From Bolinopsis microptera (Eukaryota; Ctenophora; Tentaculata; Lobata; Bolinopsidae), in contig NC_087083.1 in assembly GCF_026151205.1 (NCBI RefSeq), positions 6,490,460 to 6,554,459 of the forward strand: DNA of 64,000 bases, in the 5' to 3' direction. The notes beneath the pieces are model-generated. The model was not told the origin of the DNA. It was given only the letters and a program-made list of their open reading frames with translations, and made no database searches. Positions 62,042 through 64,000 of this stretch are shown in pieces (the stretch's first letter is position 1; the number at the start of each line of letters is the position of its first letter). The translations under genes were made by a program, and so were the position numbers.

Positions 62042-62519
62042 ATTAGTCTTCGATCTGTCCTACATTAATCCCGAGCTGATCATCATGGGCCCCGAATATC
62101 CTGCGGGAAGAACCTGTATTTTTACTTCACGACGTCCGGATTTCAAATCAACATCCTCAATAACATTAACAATCCTTCCTGATCAGGATCTGTCTCTATT
62201 AGCAATTTCCAAAATATCCTGACTCTCGTGGAACATTTCACTGAATTAATTATTACCGGTTCTTTACTACCCCTTGCCCGACACTGTACTCGTATCTAAA
62301 TCTTACCCTTTCCCGTATGTTACCCTTGTTGATTTTACTTTTAGCCGACCCTGACATATGAGGGTGATTTGAGGTATCCCGCAAATGAAGCGGTATACAG
62401 TACAATACAAAACAGTCACAGTAGATGTTGGAAGGTGTATTTACACTTGCTTCCTGGACCTGGCTGTTCCTCAGTTTCCCTGATCTGTTCTTGCCCTTCT
62501 TCGAACTGTAAATGAGCCA

Positions 62520-62808
62520 CAGTGGCGTAACGAAAGGCCCTGCTGACCCCGCTGTGCAGGGGGGCGCCGTCTTAGGGGGGCGCCAGATCGTCGTTTGAAT
62601 GTGGGACAATTTCGAAAACTTAACTAAAGTACTAGCAAAACTGCGCGTTTTGCTCTAGATACACACTTTTTTAGAGATTTTACCGGCGTATTCTCTAAAA
62701 TCACCTAATTTGTTCAATTTTAGGGAGGGGCACCAAAAGGGGAGGGGGCGCCAACAGGGGGGCGCTTTTTTCGGCAGGGGGGCGCCAACAGGCAACGTTA
62801 CGCCACTG
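62520..62808. mobile_element. hAT-type MITE nested in the palindrome arm, 289 bp
   Basis: Perfect 13-bp terminal inverted repeats CAGTGGCGTAACG...CGTTACGCCACTG and a perfect 8-bp target duplication ATGAGCCA (62512-62519, 62809-62816). Interior has several GGGGCGCC motifs. No coding capacity. The left arm of the palindrome has no such insertion at the matching place. Confidence 0.93.
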
Positions 62809-63935
62809 ATGAGCCATGAGACCAAGTAGACATTTTCGTGATAAACTGTAAAACCTCTCTATACCGAGTTTCTCACGGTATAAAGCGTTTCATAAACCTC
62901 ATTCAGAGCCATATAATATACACGTACTGTGTCGTATTGTGATTGAATATAGCTCGATATGTATTACTACTTACATCGCCCACCAAATGCGATATGAACA
63001 ACTTGGTTTGATTGTTGAGGAAAAGAAGAGGTCTGGTAATACAGGTAAGCCGGTTTAGATTAGCACAATTATTGACGGTACAGAGATGTCTTATTTATTA
63101 CAAATGTGATTATCTTAACCCCACTGATTCATCATTGAAATCAATGAAATGACAGTACAGCAGGCTATCGTTTCGATCTCGACTGTGCCATTGGTGCAGT
63201 TTCTGTGAAAATCGATAAGGCTGTATTGTAATTAGTTATGAAACTCTTATATCGCGATCGTATGGTTAAACTTAACGTTTTTCAGTTTCAGACCTTTCCA
63301 CTTAGAGTTAGTAATTCCTGATTATTACTAAAATCTGCCGAGATTTACTGAACTCCAACTACAAATATTGGTGATTTAAGTATTCTTGAAACGAAAAATT
63401 GACTAAGTTTTTTTTGAAAATCATTTTTCTCCGCTTTTCATGCAATTTGATCACTTTTGGCGGAAAAAAATATTTTGAATTTTCGAAATGTTTCCAAGTC
63501 TCGAAAAAAAATGTAAGTGAACAATTTTCAAATTTTTTTCTAAAAACTACTTTTCTCCGTGTTTTAAGCTATTCCGATCATTTTTAGCCAATAAAATTTT
63601 TTAGAATTTTGCTAATTAGTTAATCGATAATTATCCAATTAACTTATTATCTGACGTAAAAATTGTTTCAACAAAAGTTTTTCTTCCTGATAATATGAAC
63701 ACACTCGATTGATTCGCAACCTTTTACGATGTTCACAACTAAAGATATTCGACAAACAAGAAAGGTGGTAAAAAGTGGTAAAGTGGCAAAAAGTGGCCTT
63801 AAGACACGTGGAAAAGTTTGGAAAAGTTGGTCAGCCATAAAGGGCACCTAATGGGACTCAAAAACGTCAAAAATCCTCCGAAAGCTTCGTGTGTCAGCAG
63901 ATCGATTTTTTCAGACGGATCTGTCTGTACTATAA

Positions 63936-64000
63936 TGGTGTAAAATCGATTTGAAAAAATGTTACTTAGTCAAAAATATAGTTTTAAAAACGGTTAACTT
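63936..64000. other. Window end, nothing recognised
   Basis: 65 bp of AT-rich sequence beyond the palindrome. Confidence 0.4.

Larger units (their letters stand above)
60720..63932. mobile_element. Long palindromic (fold-back) element, 3.2 kb
   Basis: Left arm 60720 to about 61905; right arm about 62475 to 63932, interrupted by a later MITE. The outer ~1 kb of the arms is about 99% identical by eye, and an identical 62-codon ORF occurs in both (61065-61253 minus, 63399-63587 plus). The inner ends are more diverged and carry an indel. Outer tips TAGTACAGACAG are flanked by TAA (60717-60719, 63933-63935), a 3-bp duplication as in PIF/Harbinger. No transposase domain recognised. A recent inverted duplication cannot be excluded. 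Confidence 0.78.

Noticed and set aside
59927-64000. Search for METAP1 exons with the EP and EH glutamates
   Set aside because: None found on the plus strand; the region is mobile DNA, so the exons probably lie beyond 64 kb.

Overview
ORGANISM. This is AT-rich nuclear DNA from an animal. Genes are split into short exons by GT-AG introns, and most of the window is intron or decayed mobile DNA. An EMI domain (an animal extracellular-matrix module) and a calcium-binding EGF exon point to Metazoa. A retroelement tail domain that I associate with cnidarian and other marine-invertebrate genomes makes an early-branching marine invertebrate plausible, but the species cannot be named from the window. 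GENES. Two real genes could be reconstructed by hand from splice sites and reading phase; most of their exons are too short to stand out as ORFs. (1) Minus strand, about 49.0 kb down to 3.7 kb: a secreted protein with signal peptide, EMI domain, EGF, calcium-binding EGF and a CxxC coiled coil. This is the layout of EGFL7/EGFL8, and the CxxC coil also resembles CCBE1. Six exons have matching splice phases and are separated by introns of up to 32 kb; the 3' end is not resolved. (2) Plus strand, 54.7-58.7 kb: methionine aminopeptidase 1 (METAP1), nine exons from the start codon to the CGHG motif. The last exons, with the two metal-binding glutamates, were not found and probably lie beyond the window. 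LAYOUT. 0.1-1.3 kb: 341-bp satellite. 3.7-3.8 kb: coiled-coil exon. 3.8-35.9 kb: giant intron with minisatellites, a 319-bp Helitron inserted into one of them, and a 1.18-kb TTAA-flanked palindrome. 35.9, 41.5, 47.6, 48.1 and 48.9 kb: remaining exons of the EMI-EGF gene, with tRNA-derived SINEs and a Helitron 3' end in intron 3 and a TA-flanked MITE in intron 1. 49.5-52.1 kb: decayed CR1-like LINE copies. 52.9-53.5 kb: probable hAT-type MITE. 54.4-54.7 kb: broken retroelement tail domain. 54.7-58.7 kb: METAP1, with another copy of the same TA-MITE and a SINE in its introns. 58.8-59.9 kb: inverted repeats around a reverse-transcriptase fragment. 60.7-63.9 kb: a 3.2-kb palindrome whose right arm carries a later hAT MITE with a perfect 8-bp target duplication. 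MOST UNUSUAL. In METAP1 two exon/intron junctions have been tandemly copied: exon 7 with its 5' splice site twice (39-bp unit), and exon 8 with its 5' splice site sixteen times (33-bp unit). Transposon palindromes in the introns of both genes would give long double-stranded hairpins in the primary transcripts. No rRNA, intact tRNA, CRISPR or bacterial-type operon was seen.
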